From Carex sylvatica (lineage: Eukaryota > Streptophyta > Magnoliopsida > Poales > Cyperaceae): a DNA stretch of 48,244 nucleotides. The notes under the pieces were generated by a model. That model was given only the letters and a program-made list of their open reading frames with translations. It searched no databases and had not been told where the DNA came from. Below, piece after piece: positions 1-12,532 of this stretch. A program made the translations under genes and the position numbers. The DNA lies in NCBI GenBank assembly GCA_964058845.1, contig CAXKVR010000340.1:1-48244 (forward strand), in the 5' to 3' direction. The first letter of the stretch is position 1; every line of letters starts with the position of its first letter.

Positions 1-290
1 GTTGAAAACCAAATAAACTGAATCATTTGGATACTCCTAGATGTGGACTTATGTATTAAAATCAATCAGTGAGGGTAGAGTTATACTCCTGCCTTTCCGA
101 TTTCATATTATATGCATTTTTTAAAATTTAACCGCTAAACCTTTGTAAACTTTGTACGGTAATTGAAAACAAAAAATGACTTTTATGAACTCTTCATCTG
201 CACAGAAGAAATTACAAAATAAAATAAAAAATCAATGCAATCAAATTGGTAAAACAAAAAAAAAATCTCACTCTTAACTCATTTAATTAA
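1..290. other. AT-rich spacer, no gene seen
   Basis: No open frame of note and no recognisable homology. The segment ends in the 9-bp target duplication (282-290) of the neighbouring MITE. Confidence 0.5.
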
Positions 291-711
291 GAGGAGGGTT
301 CAAATGCCTCCATTTTTTGTGCCTCCACCATACCTCTATTTTTAAAAAATTTAATAACTCAAAATATAAAACTTAGAAGTTAAAATAAAACCGTTGGATA
401 TAATCTACATCATTTTATCTATGCACGTATAAAAAATTATGGCATTTCAATTTTATTTTAGTTGTCATTAAGAGCTTGTAAAAAACGTACTAATGTGGAT
501 AATTTCTAGATGTTGATTTTTCAACTTATTGATTCACATAAAAACAAAATTAAAAGGTGATAATTTTTTATGAGCACCTTGAAAGAAAATAATATAGATC
601 ACATCTAACGGTGTTATTTTTACTTTTAAGTTTTAAATTTTGAATTGTTAAAGTTTTTAAAAATGAAGGCATGTTGAAGGCACAAAAAATAGAGACATTT
701 AAATCCTCCTC
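291..711. mobile_element. Foldback MULE-type MITE, copy 1
   Basis: A 421-bp element whose two halves are inverted copies of one another over most of its length. The left end starts GAGGAGGGTTCAAATG and the right end, read on the other strand, starts GAGGAGGATTTAAATG. It is flanked on both sides by the identical 9-mer TTTAATTAA (282-290 and 712-720). Terminal GAG plus a 9-bp target duplication is what Mutator-like (MULE) elements leave. There is no coding capacity, so it must be non-autonomous. Related copies lie at 12609-13004 and, truncated, at 16066-16275. The target duplication is AT-rich and nearly palindromic, which weakens it slightly as evidence. Confidence 0.8.
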
Positions 712-1919
712 TTTAATTAATTACATATTTTGTATCAATTAGTAATATAATATTTTATACAAGCCCATATGTATGATTCTATGGTATAATTAAATTTCAA
801 CTCTCAGTGGCAAGTGATCCACTTTTAAATAAATTCATTTCTTAATTTCTCAACATAACCCAAAGAGAGCCCAACTCATTTAATTTTATTTCCCTTCTAA
901 TTTACGGATCTAACAAAAATTGATTTGCAAACATTTCTTGTACGTACTCTATTGTAAGACATGATTTTTTTTTTCTTTTTAACTAATCTACAAATATACT
1001 TACACCATGTAGCTTAGAAATGTTCATCTAACACTATGCACGTCGTTTGGTACCAATTACAACTCATGTATAACCCGTTATGCCATATAATTATTTAAAA
1101 CTCGTAAATTTTTTAATTGACATTTAGAAATCATACTCGTGTTATCATAAAGTTTGGATCATGTTAACATTTATCAAAGAATAGTGGTTTACCTAAGTGA
1201 GATTTTTTTATTAAATCATAGAAATATAATATTTATTGGTACCGTGATATGGACAAAATCTTATAAGGTGGGTGTGTATAAATATTAAATTGTAAACATA
1301 TTAGTTTTATCCAATATCTTATATCATTATTTCTTTTAGTTTCATCATATATTATTGAATTGTAATTCAATAAATATATAACTCTTTCAAAGTATTTAAG
1401 TTCATAGAAATATTGTGATATGTCAAACAATTTTATTTACATGTCACTACAAAAGTGTGTTTGTATTTTTCTATTTTCAATACTTTTGTTGTTAATCAAT
1501 ATTATACATAAATTGTTATGTGTTTGTCTCGATCCATTTCATGCGTGTGAGTGCTAAAGAGTAGAAGGGACAATTGGACTGTCTCAACTTAACTGTCTAA
1601 ATTAACCATCTGAATTATACACATTAAATACACGAAGAGAACACCTTAATTACATATATTAAATACTAAAATATCCATCCGAACCAAAGATAATGTCAAG
1701 CAAGAATCTTAACTCAATCTTATGATAACATGCAATTTTATATTTTCACAACAAATTATTAGCAATTGACAAAAAACTCACAAATTTCAACAATTCGTAT
1801 TTTTTTTTTTTATAGACTGCAAGCAAACTCAAGGAGGAATTTAATTATGAACCATATATTTTGACTGTAGTTTTAGTTACGTGTATTGAATCTAATTGTT
1901 GAAAATTTAAGTAGTTGTA
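712..1919. other. AT-rich intergenic spacer
   Basis: Many short A/T runs and no reading frame beyond 65 codons. The 65-codon minus-strand frame at 1233-1430 has no recognisable domain. Nothing else can be supported here. Confidence 0.5.
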
Positions 1920-4723
1920 CTAGGAGGGGATTAGACACAATTCAAAAATATTTTGGTCACTTATATTTTGAGAGTCTAATTTAAATTGTCATTAATTAGT
2001 TAATAGCGAAGTTAATTTTAGTTTTAACTATAATTGATATAATTGATATATCGATATAAATTATACTCGAATGATGAACGATAAAAAATCTAATTTTAAT
2101 TTTTTAGTTAAACCATTTCAACAACGCTTATCGATAATGTAATGTACTGAAATAATTGGAAAAATTAAATGTATATCAATTAAATTTTCACTTTTTCTAT
2201 TTAGATATTTCTTCCTTCAAATATCGAAATTAGATATTTATCCTTCTTAGTAAATGTGAGCAATTGATGGGTGCAGATTTTAACAGTGCACCCTCTAATT
2301 CGCGCCGAGCAACGCACTGACAACAATTTATTTTTCTTTTAACCTCAACGCTGTGTGAGCTCAAATTGTTCTGTTAAAATCCACAGGCCACAGCCTAGCA
2401 ATTGCATTGCTGCTCAAAGGAAATCAACTTGAAGTTCTTAAAGGATGAAATCTCTTTGATTTGTCAACTGAATTTACGAAGTAGTTATGCCTTATGGATC
2501 CCTTTAAATAGTTTTAAAGGGTCAAGCGGCAGAGGCGCAAATTAGAGACCAATCACTATTCACTACTGGTTTTAATTAGTTTCAGTTATGATGAGAAACA
2601 GCTCACCAGCAAAGTAGCAATAGTCGAACTTCTTCAACTTTCCGGGGTTAGAATTTTTGACACCGTATTTTTTTTTTTTTTTTTGGAAAAACTTGATAGC
2701 GCTATCAAGTTGTACAAGAACTAAATACATTTACAACATTCTTAACAACATGCTAATTATCACTCAAATTACAAAGGTCTTACTCCTCATGCCATCATAA
2801 CTCTGCCGCCATGTTACCCTTACAACATAAAAGCCAGAGCTCTGTTTCCTTCCGGATCTTCGATGCAAGCAGATACGGATGCATTCGTTTGCCTCTAAAA
2901 ATCTGTTCATTGTGCTGCCTTCATATTCCCCATAATACTCCCATAAACCGAGTAATTCATACCCTCTTGCTCTGTTGCACTTGAGACTTGTAGCTAATCC
3001 ATAATATGTCTCATGTTTCGGTCGTCGTATCAGCCCTTGAGATGAGTTGATTGAAAGAATCTCAAACTTGCTCTCTTGGCACTGTCAATTATTAGGTATT
3101 TTTTTAAATTGTGCTTATTCCTCTCCACATTTCTTATTACTTTTCAATTTTCATCAATAAATGAGTATTTTGTGTGGCTTTACGTGTAGTAATTATTTTG
3201 CTTTTCATAGTAGGCCTTATGGCTTATGCCTACTAATTTGAAAATATAAGAGAATTGTTTTCAACTATTATTTTTTTTAATGTAAATGAGATCAGAAATG
3301 TATATTAGTTAGCAATGACGAAAGGTGATCTTTAATTTATTTGGTTTTTTTAGTTTCCCTTTTCTGATGCGCCTACAGTGTTTTTTTGGGTCAGGGATGG
3401 ATACTTATATGGAGATCAGAGATGCAAATGTTTTCTATTATTTTTTTTTTCTTGAAACCATGCTGAAGTGTTCTCGACCCAGTTAGAAATGCACAGATTT
3501 ACTGTACACAGTTCTTTTTGTTACATACTGATATGTCATATTTGCATTTGAAATTTTCAAAGTGATAAAATTACTTCGCTCGAGTGAGGGTCCATAATAA
3601 GAAAAGCTATTAAAAAGACAAAGACAAACGGTACATATATTTAAGATAATTTTGTTCCCTTGTGTAGAACTTTATAGTGAATTCTATTGGTGACCGTAGC
3701 ATCTCTATCAAGGTCAACTTCATCTCCAGTTCCCCACCCATGCACATCTCAGTCACAGAGATTTCGAGAAAGCAATTGGAGACTTGTACTTAATTAGTTA
3801 ATTAGTTGTTGTTATTTCATTTTTTTTTTTTTGTTCTAGAGCCTGCGAACTTGTTAACTTATCATTACTGAACATTTGCTTAATATCACATGATGATGAC
3901 TTTAATTTAACACGGTATGGAGGTCGCATTGATGTCATAGAGCATTTTGCACACAATCTAAATCCAACACCATTTTTTCGCAGCGCCCTCCAGCAAACCC
4001 TGACGTTTATTTACGACTATAAACCTATTTGAAGCTTTTGAGGAGCAAAGCAATTGCTTGGGCTGTGGATTTTAACGACACAATTTTGACTAAGGTCAAA
4101 GAAAAATATATTTTAGAATGTACTGCGTTGCTCTGCGTGAAATAGAAGATGCATTGTTAAAATATTCACCCTTTTATTGCGTACTTCTAGCGACAGTCGG
4201 AGGTTTTTAGAAAAAAAAAAGAGGATAAATTTGTGCTGGGAAGAAATTATCAATTTCATAGTCTGATCTTTTTTTTTCATGTTGCAATAAAAGGGCATTA
4301 TTGTCTATTAAATCTGTAATCAACTTTTGATACTAATTTAACTGAGATTAAACCATTTCTGGAGATATATGAAAGACAATGAGGTATTTAGAGATAAGTA
4401 TCTAATTTGGATATTTGAACGAAGAAATATCCAAATAAAAACAGTGAAATTTTAATGGATATACATTTATTTTTTTCAATTCTTTTTGTACATTATATTA
4501 TCGGTAAGTGTTGTTGAAATCGTTTTAACCAAAAATTTAAAATTAGAGTTTTATCGTTCATCATTTGTTTATAATAGATATCGATATATCAATTACAGTT
4601 TAAACTAAAATTAACTTCGCTATTAACTAATTAATGACAGTTAAAATTAGACTCTCAAAATTCTCAAATATGAATGACCAAAATAATATTGAATTGTGTC
4701 TAATTCAACAGATCCCCTCCTAG
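1920..4723. mobile_element. 2.8-kb non-autonomous DNA element with long inverted termini
   Basis: Both ends read inward as CTAGGAGGGGAT. The left arm (1920 to about 2440) matches, inverted, the right arm (about 4020 to 4723). Shared blocks include GAATTAGACACAATTC-like sequence, TTAATTAGTTAATAGCGAAG, an AGCAACGCA block (2319-2327 left; inverted near 4125) and GTTAAAATCCACAG. The right arm has an extra stretch of roughly 150-200 bp around 4150-4360. No matching flanking direct repeat was found, so the superfamily is open; long arms favour MULE. No transposase is visible. The interior (2660-3090) looks like a separate retroposed insertion. Confidence 0.65.
2664..3090 (-). mobile_element. Possible retroposon 3' end (reverse orientation)
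   Basis: On the minus strand this ends in a run of about 16 A (poly-T near 2669-2685 on the plus strand), immediately preceded by a perfect 22-bp palindrome centred at about 2701. Upstream sequence (2710-3060) is less A/T-rich than its surroundings but gives no intact protein in any frame. A poly(A) tail preceded by a terminal hairpin fits a truncated LINE or SINE. No target duplication was identified, so the boundaries are rough. Confidence 0.35.
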
Positions 4724-5500
4724 TTTCAGAAAATAAATATTAATAACCCTATTTTCTATTTTAAGCAATGTTGTCAAGAATATAAATTGACGTATTAAAA
4801 ATATAAACCTACGTTAAAATTACTTATTTAATATTATCAGGATTCTTAATAGCGTCGTTATAGCGTTTTCAGACCATAAAAATTACGGTGCTATAGCACG
4901 CTATAGCGGCGCAATATGATCATAACGTCATTTTTTCAGCCGTCCCGCTTTGACGCAATAAACATTATTTAAATTTTTTAATATTATGCATATCTTTAAT
5001 AAGATAAAAATGCAAGGAGTATACAACTTTTTGTTACTACGTGGAGTAAAATATTAACAGTGCAGTTTTAACTTCATACAAAATACAAGTTTGTTCATGC
5101 TCACTGCGTTGCTCGCTTCTTTCTACTTATTGACCAGATTTCCGTCAATTTAATCTGTCCACCTAGATAATCTCTTAAGATCCACCAATCTAGACCGTCC
5201 ACCGCTCAATCCGCATCATCACCATGTCAAAGTCCACGGATCCAACGTTCCAGATCTCTCTTTTGGTAAAATACTATAACAAAATCCCAACTCAACAAAT
5301 TTTCAAAAATTCAGTGCATAGACTAGTTCTATGACAATGACCGCATCACTATCGCCTGTGAGAAGCCAGGGAACCCTAGTTTCTGACGATATGGGACCCA
5401 CGATTCAGTGACATTGTTGTTCCAGCAAAGAAGAATAGGCCCGGTTCAATGTGTAATTTCTCACAACTTTTTCCATTTTCCATTTTTCCCTCAAGATACA
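4724..5500. other. Spacer with a hAT-type terminal fragment
   Basis: At 4838 the sequence CAGGATTCTTAATAGCG followed by TATAGCG-rich sequence to about 4965 resembles the left end of the hAT-type element at 27187-27768, without a matching right end. A GCGTTGCTC block at 5107-5115 echoes the terminal arms of the 1920-4723 element. The rest leads into the promoter of the WD40 gene. Confidence 0.4.
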
Positions 5501-5537
5501 TCTCTTCTTCATTCTTTCTCCTCTCTCTCTCTTTCTG
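5500..5537 (+). promoter_or_regulatory. Pyrimidine-rich leader of the WD40 gene
   Basis: A nearly pure C/T tract with CTCTCTCT repeats lies about 180-210 bp before the ATG at 5711. Such Y-patch tracts are common in plant core promoters and 5' leaders. No clear TATA box was found. The assignment as promoter or leader is by position only. Confidence 0.4.
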
Positions 5538-5710
5538 AACTATTTTTCTCCGATTGCCCTCGATCTATTTCTCTTCTAATTTTAGGAGTTTGATTTCAAA
5601 ATACCAACTAAATTAGAGTACTTGCACACAGTCAATCTGCATCGTGGGATTTCGTTATGATCGAAGTGAGGAGACGAAAACCCTAGTTCGCTGCTTTTGA
5701 GTACATAACT

Positions 5711-8700
5711 ATGGCGACTTCTTCTTCCTCCGCGATCAATTCGCAACAATCACCTGGTCTAAAGACGTACTTCAAGACGCCAGAAGGAAGGTACAAGTTA
5801 CAATACGAGAAAACACACCCTGCTGCCGTGCTTCACTATTCCCATGGCAAATCCGTCTCTCAGGTAATTTTTGTATGAATCCAATTGTCTTTTCGATTCA
5901 AAGTTATTTTCAAAGGAATATTTCTAGAAATAATATAGTTCTGAGATCCAACTTTCAGTCCGGTAGCATCCCAATTGGCAAAACCCATGTTTGGTGATAA
6001 GTTGCAGATAATTTGGGTTTTTTGGCATTAGTCTCCCAGTGTAAAACATCGGATCTTTTCTAGGTTTAAAGTTTGAAGTGTTGGTGTTTTGGATTTAGTT
6101 GGTGTGAGATTCTTCCTTGTACACTATAGAATTCTAAGTCCTGAAATATTCTGAATCCAGTGGAAAGGTTATGCTTCTATCACCCGACCAGTCTGGAAAA
6201 TTTACAACAGATTTAACCTACTCTTGAATATTCCAGTTTTTAGTTATCTCTGTGAAATATTGTAAATCAGAGGCAAAGTTATGCTGCTATCACCAGACCA
6301 GTCCATATGTTAGGCCAAAATTTACAACATATTTAATCTGCTCTGGGAAGTTCCATTTTTTCACATCATCTCTTCTTCCAGTTGACTGTAGCCTACCTAA
6401 AGGAGAAACCTGCAAGTCAAAATTCAGCAGTTCCATCTGTACCAAGCTCGAGTAGTAGTGTAAGATCAGCAGCAGCTAGACTTCTAGGTGCAGGAAATGG
6501 GTCCCGTGCATTGAGCTTCGTTGGTGGTAACGGTGTCAGCCGGGCCGGGCCTGGCAGTAGCAGACTCAGTGGGACTCTTGGAACGTCTACTAGTTCCTCA
6601 AGCAGTCCCCAGTCAGCAAATAATTATGATGGAAAAGGGGCTTATATTGTTTTTAATACTGCCGATACACTATTCATTAGCGATCTCAATTCACAAGAGA
6701 AGGTTATGTATCTTCTTTTTCTGTTTTAACTTCTCATCATGGATGGTTGCGTAACTAATGTTTCTTTTGGCAATTGGGTGAAATATGTACTTGATGGTTG
6801 AAGTCTATTTCTCATTATTCTCCAGAATTACTTACTTTCAGTTTCACTGGGACCTTGCTTTAGTTTGGTAAAGTTGGTTTAGTGAATAATATTTTTTTGT
6901 TCTGTTGTTATTGCAATTGCCAGAGTTCTAACTGAGCAGAGAACTGGGACCTTGCCTTACCGTTTGTACTTTCACTGAGATACCAATTTATGTGGTGGGT
7001 ATGAGGGGTAGTATTTTGTTCCCTATATTGAACTCCCTCACTAGCTATTTGAATTTAACAATAACTACTGTTCTAGATAAAGGAAAATACGTCTTTCCTA
7101 TCAGAGTAATAGTTCAAGTCATGCAAAGTTTCAAATAAAACTTGGACTAAGCAATTCTTCCTGGAACCATGACTTAAATGTGTATTCATCTTTCACTGAT
7201 TTTGTTTGATATGAATTCAGGACCCGATAAAATCTATCCACTTCAACAACTCAAACCCGGTTTGCCATGCGTTTGAACCAGATGCTAAAGATGGGCATGA
7301 TTTGCTTATCGGGCTTCAATCAGGAGATGGTAATCTGAATCATCTTTAATTATTATACATAACAACAATATGCCTTAACATACTACTATACTGTCATTGA
7401 TTCAGTTTTTGTAGTTGTATGTTATATGCCAATTTGAAAAGTTGATTGTCAGCTTTTTGGTGTCAATATAAATAATTTTTTTTTTTTTGGGAAATTGTAG
7501 TCTATACAGTATCATTGAGGCAACAGCTGCAAGATCCTGGAAGGAAGCTTATTGGGGCACAGCATTACAACAAGGATGGGTCAATAAATAACAGGCATGT
7601 ATTTATTGTGCACTTTTGGATTATACAAAATTTCTTTTTAGGGTTTGTATTACTAATTTTGCGTGAATTTGTTTATGCAGCCGATGCACGTGTCTAGCGT
7701 GGGTACCACAAACTGAAGGCACTTTTGTTGTTGCTCATGCTGATGGAAACCTATATGTTTATGAAAAGGTGAGTTTATTATTATTGGCTTAATTTACCAA
7801 GTAGTTCCCATAATTGCTTATCTTGATTATTCTTATTTGTGTTAGAGTAAGGATGGAAATACAGATATCACATTTCCAGCTATAAAGGATGTGACTCAGT
7901 TCAGTGTTGCTCATGCCAAGTCGAGTAAGGTATAGTACTCCTTTAATTTGCCAGAAAACAAAACTTTAATTTTATTACAGAATTACTAAACCTTTTGTTT
8001 TCTATTTATTGAATGTTTGTGCAGAGCAATCCAGCAGCTAGATGGCATATCTGCCAGGGTTCCATAAATGGTATTTCTTTTTCAGCTGATGGAGCTTACC
8101 TCGCAACTGTAGGCCGAGATGGTATTATCACTTATTTCATCTGGATTTATTTGTTTGTTTAATTAAATATCTTAAATTTAAACTGGTCATGCATGTGTAG
8201 GCTATTTGAGAGTATTTGACTTTTTGAAGGAGCAACTGTTGTTTGGTGGCAAAAGTTACTATGGTGCACTATTATGTTGCACCTGGAGGTAATCTGATAT
8301 ACTTTAAACAAATTATTTGATTTGGAAATGTGCTTTTATCTTTTAAGATTAAGCCTAATTGAGGAGTGCCTTGTATATGCCAGTTCTGATGGCAGGTATT
8401 TATTAACTGGAGGTGAAGATGACTTGGTGCAAGTATGGAGCGTGGAAGACCGAAAAATTGTTGCCTGGGGTGAGGGTCATAATTCATGGGTAAGTTTATC
8501 ACTATTGTTTGCAAAACTGATTTGTGTATGCTTACTAAAGGTTAAAGTAAAAAACTTCAGTCAATTTATATATTCCTAAGCAATGAATTTTTTTTTTGCC
8601 GTTCCTCTGGGTCCATTTTTTAATTTAGAAAATTGGTTTCTAATTCAGGTCAGTGGAGTTGCTTTTGATTCATATTGGTCAGCGCCGAATTCAGACGGCA

Positions 8701-9332
8701 ATGGTGAAAACACTGTTTATCGATTTGGTTCTGTTGGCCAGGTAAAAGATTAGTAGTATAAAAAAAAGAACAGCAAAGCAATTAAAATTGAAAAACTTTC
8801 CTCACTTACCATATGGTACATCTATGTGCTGCGTAAGGACTTTCATATTGACACATTTTAGGATACACGACTCCTCCTATGGGACTTAGCTATGGATGAA
8901 ATTGCTGTGCCACTGCGTCCCCTGGCAGGAGGGTCCCCAACCTTCAGTAGCGGGTCCCCATCGGCACATTGGGACAACATAACCCCAAATGGAACCCTTT
9001 TACCTGCTCCAAGCATGCGTAATGTCCCCAAACTCTCACCTGTCGTGGCACACCGAGTCCATGTTGAGCCCCTCTCAGGCCTGGTCTTCACAAATGAATC
9101 AGTTTTGACAATCTGCCGGGAAGGCCATATCAAAATTTGGGTCAGACCGAGCCATGCTGAGTCAAACCCAGGCCAATCAAATTCATCAGGTGAGGTTGTC
9201 ATAGGAAATGCCACATCTTCTAAGGAGAGGCTTGCTATTTCGTCCATGAAAGTTGGTACCAGTTCTGGTCTTAACACAAGCACCAGCACTAGTTTGAGTT
9301 TCAAGCAGCAATCATCAGCTCTTTTCTCATGA
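5711..9332 (+). CDS. WD40-repeat protein, DMWD/WDR20-like
   Basis: Eleven exons: 5711-5863, 6382-6702, 7221-7329, 7501-7594, 7681-7768, 7846-7929, 8025-8121, 8201-8288, 8384-8489, 8649-8741, 8862-9332, joining in frame to 567 residues. This is close to the length I recall for the Arabidopsis homologues (At2g37160/At3g53390 type). The N-terminus ([18 protein letters not shown]) is typical; residues about 70-135 are Ser-rich low complexity. WD signatures include [29 protein letters not shown] and CREGHIKIW. In animals WDR20 and DMWD are cofactors of the USP12/USP46 deubiquitinases; a similar role with plant UBP3/UBP4 is inference. Intron 4 appears to be GC-AG (AACAG|GCATGT), because that donor alone keeps the conserved NNSRCT junction. 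The start was chosen by homology and reading frame. The gene is convergent with the downstream hydrolase. Confidence 0.9.
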
Positions 9333-9555
9333 TTTAAAAATCTTGTGGTTATGCTTTTTTCCTCTGCTCCTCCCCTCTCTATTTTACTTTTTATAGCTGA
9401 TCAAGAAGTGTTTCTTGTCTTCCTTTTTCTTCCCTTTGTGGGGAGTGGAAATGATGTTGGGTTGAAGTTAATCCCATGCTGTAAGGATAGTTCTGATTAA
9501 TTTATACAGCATCAGCATGTTTTCTTACCATGTGGCCATTTGTGTGGCAAGAGAA

Positions 9556-9561
9556 AATAAA
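9556..9561 (+). terminator. Putative poly(A) signal of the WD40 gene
   Basis: AATAAA lies 224 nt after the stop codon at 9332, in a T/G-rich 3' UTR-like region. It is the most plausible cleavage and polyadenylation signal on this strand; other A-rich hexamers nearby are weaker. Confidence 0.4.
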
Positions 9562-10736
9562 TTGGAATATGTTGTACAGATATATACATATGTATTCCGA
9601 GAAATACAAGAATGATGTGATTTTTAATTGATTTTTGATTTTTTATTGGAATGTACGAAATTTGTTTGGCAGATGACAAAATTCCAATTCTATTTTTATG
9701 TACTTTGAAGTAGTAGCTAAGTAATCTGTTTTAGTGATTTAAAGTTAAAACTTTAATTTGTTGCAAAAGTAAAAATGTTTCTGACTGGTTAGATGGAGAT
9801 ATTATATCTTGATCAAAATGTTATCATCTGCTAACGAATTTTGTCCAATAACGCTGTATGTATTAAGATCATTCTTAAGAATCAACGCATAAAGCATGCA
9901 CTAAGCCAAGCAGCGATCATTCTCTCAAGTGAACTGAGAATGTGCCCGAAGAGAGACAATTGTAATTTTATGTACTTTCGGTTATTTTTAACTATTAGGA
10001 AATCACAAACTTGATTTTAGAAACCCGGAAGCAATTAAATCCTCATCGAGGCAGGAAAAAAATTATACAAGGATGAGGGCTCCACTGCGATAAAGGCTGG
10101 TGCATGTGCACACTAATAACTTTGGTACAATTCAGCCCCACTAATGACTAGCCTATCGTAGAGTATTAAGTACTATCAACTGACACAATTATTGCAGTTG
10201 GGAATTTATTGTTTTCTTACTTTTGTATCAAATTTGAGAGTAAACGTCAAAGCTGGACAAATAAGATGTACTACAAAAACGGCAATCTAAACATAGATAG
10301 AAAGATCAATACCGTGCAGTTACGTTTGGCATGTACTTGTACCAGCATCTGCTACTGTGCTACATACCAGTTAAATTTACAACGCTTAACTTCCTTATCT
10401 AATCTAAATTTAGCTCCCATTATCAAAAGATTCGAAGGGGAAATGAAACCTGGGAGCAATCATCTCCAAATAAATTACAAGTACAACGATGGATGTAAAA
10501 TATATAATAAGACATAATTGTCTGTCACCATAACATACCAAAGGTTCAAATAAATAACAATTTCTGGCTAGGCTTATTTTCATTAGACCGCATATCACAT
10601 TTACATAGTAAAGTTTGAGGCCGACCAACTGAAACATCATCTCAGAACCTATTGTTTTCATTTTGTGAAAGAACATAAATATTTCTGCAAACATGAATTA
10701 TTTTCTCAGCATAAATCAAACCAAATCGATCACTAG
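9562..10736. other. Convergent intergenic region / 3' UTRs
   Basis: Sequence between the stop codons of the WD40 gene (+) and the hydrolase (-). No conserved protein is visible. The 94-codon minus-strand frame at 10410-10694 is probably 3' UTR of the hydrolase. On the minus strand an AATAAA occurs near 10205-10210, about 530 bp past the hydrolase stop, and could end its transcript. Confidence 0.4.
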
Positions 10737-12042
10737 TTAAGATGTGCTATCCGATGGAGCTCCTGAATCAGCACTCTCTTTACTCCCACTCCTGCTTTTG
10801 AACCAATCGATCATTTCATTGAACACGAGCTCAACACTCTCATCAGGCTCACCAACCAGCTGGTGCCACATGCCAGGATACATGTGAAGTGTCTTATCCT
10901 TGCTTGAAGCGCGTTTGTATAGATCCTCCGCACAAGCAGGTTCGCAAACCCTATCGTCGTCTCCATGGGCGATCAGCAGTGGGATGGTAATCTCCTCAAA
11001 CTGGCACTGCAATTCTCGGCATACACGCAACAGCTCATATGCTGTGGCAGCCCTTGCGTTGCCCACAATGCGGTTGGGATTTGCCAGAACCAACTTCTTC
11101 TTCCACTCCACCTTGTTCACAATGTTATAAGAAGTATTAAATTCTTGTATGATCTTATGGGCGGTTAAATTCAACATACCACAACAAGAGTCAAATAAGT
11201 TTAAATCTAATAAAGCCTGTATTCCATAACATAAAACACCAATTTTACCCTTGGCTCAAGTTTTTTGAGCAATTTCGTAGGTTTAGCTCAAATTGACCCA
11301 AACATTTCAATTAAGTTTCTTATAAGTAGTACTCTACAACATTGTTTAGTCAATTAATATATATATACATGAAGTGTTAAATGGTATCTACCTTGAAAGA
11401 GAGATCCGGTATATTCCCCCGAGTCACCCCCACACGCCATGTTGGGATCAAAGTCTTAGCAATTCCAAGCAATTGCACGAGGGGCCATGGTGGCGTGAAC
11501 TTGGGGCTCACCCCACACATGGCACCATTAAGCACCGCTCCATCCCAGCCCCTGTGCAGCCGCGCAAACTCCGGATCCCTCGACCGGAGATGGAGCAGCA
11601 GTGCAATGGCCCCACCAAGAGACTCTGCATAGAGAAAGCAGGGCAGCGATGGTGGATACTTTGCACGAAATTCATCAAAAAATGTAACACAATCGTCGAT
11701 TACTGGGTTAATGTCGGGGATGTACAGCCGGAGCCCACCAGAGAAACCGTGGCCACGGTGATCGAGAGCCCCGACCGCGAACCCAGCCTTAGCAAGGTGA
11801 ACGGCGGTGAGCAGGACCGTCCAGTTGGAGTCACCAGTGTATCCATGGACGACGGCGATGGTTCCGAGGAGTTGGGAGGTTGGGATGTTGGTGGGGACCC
11901 AGGTCTGAGTGAAGATGCGGATGCCCTCGGGATTGGTGAAGGAGGAGGTGGAGTGTGCAATGGAGTGATGCGCGTAGAACTCGTCGGAGTTGAGCTTACC
12001 GAAGGGGCTGTGCTCGTCGGCCTCAGCGATTGGATGAACCAT
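10737..12042 (-). CDS. Alpha/beta hydrolase, monoacylglycerol lipase / caffeoylshikimate esterase-like
   Basis: Two exons on the minus strand, 12042-11392 and 11111-10737, join in phase 0 to a 341-residue protein, normal for plant MAGL-like hydrolases. Visible features: an oxyanion-side HGYTGD at 66-71; nucleophile elbow AESLG with Ser141; cap-region sequence LIPTWRVGVTRG; acid Asp270 in HGDDDRV; catalytic His300 in MWHQL. The family hydrolyses monoacylglycerols or related esters (caffeoyl shikimate in one clade). The substrate here is not decidable from sequence. The N-terminus MVHPIAEADE matches the subfamily without a transit peptide, so a cytosolic or membrane-associated location is likely. 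Exon 1 is strikingly GC-rich compared with exon 2 and the spacers. A TATA box lies about 90-100 bp upstream. The long plus-strand frame at 11374-12072 is its antisense shadow. Confidence 0.9.
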
Positions 12043-12130
12043 TGCTGTTCGCTGATGTGGTCTCGGTTTTGACGGGAACTGATGAGAGTAGAAGAGGGGT
12101 GGAGGTTTTGATTTGTTTGGATTGCATGAA

Positions 12131-12143
12131 TTTAATATATAAA
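12131..12143 (-). promoter_or_regulatory. TATA box of the hydrolase gene
   Basis: The minus strand reads TTTATATATTAAA here, about 90-100 bp upstream of the ATG at 12042. This is a good plant TATA consensus at a sensible distance for a leader of about 60 nt. Confidence 0.5.
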
Positions 12144-12532
12144 TTGGTTGGGAGTTGAGACTTGAGAGTTGAGCTGCGGAGTTTTTCCGTGCGGAGCTGA
12201 GGAGCTTTTAATCTGGTTTTTTGATCGAACGGATCAGATCAGATCACGAAAAAATAGTCCCTTTATTATGGTTCATTCAATCGAAAATGAACAGATCAGA
12301 TAAAAAAAATTACACGGTTCGGCACAAAAAAACTCCCCAGAAAATAATTTCTCTCTGACTCTTCTACAGTTCTACTTGATTTGTTATTGGAAAATGAAAA
12401 ATGAAAATCTCCTTTCAACTGTAAAGCCCTGGTTATCATAAATGGAGAACATGAATTCAGATTCAGTGCAATGCCTGACCGAGTGAAACTAGATCTGAGT
12501 CGTCAGTTTTTAATCTGGCACGAATTTTAAAA

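Noticed and set aside
10410..10694. 94-codon minus-strand frame after the hydrolase
   Set aside because: No domain and directly downstream of the stop; more likely 3' UTR.
11374..12072. 232-codon plus-strand frame
   Set aside because: It is exactly antisense to the GC-rich first exon of the hydrolase, which has clear catalytic motifs; the plus-strand product has no domain.
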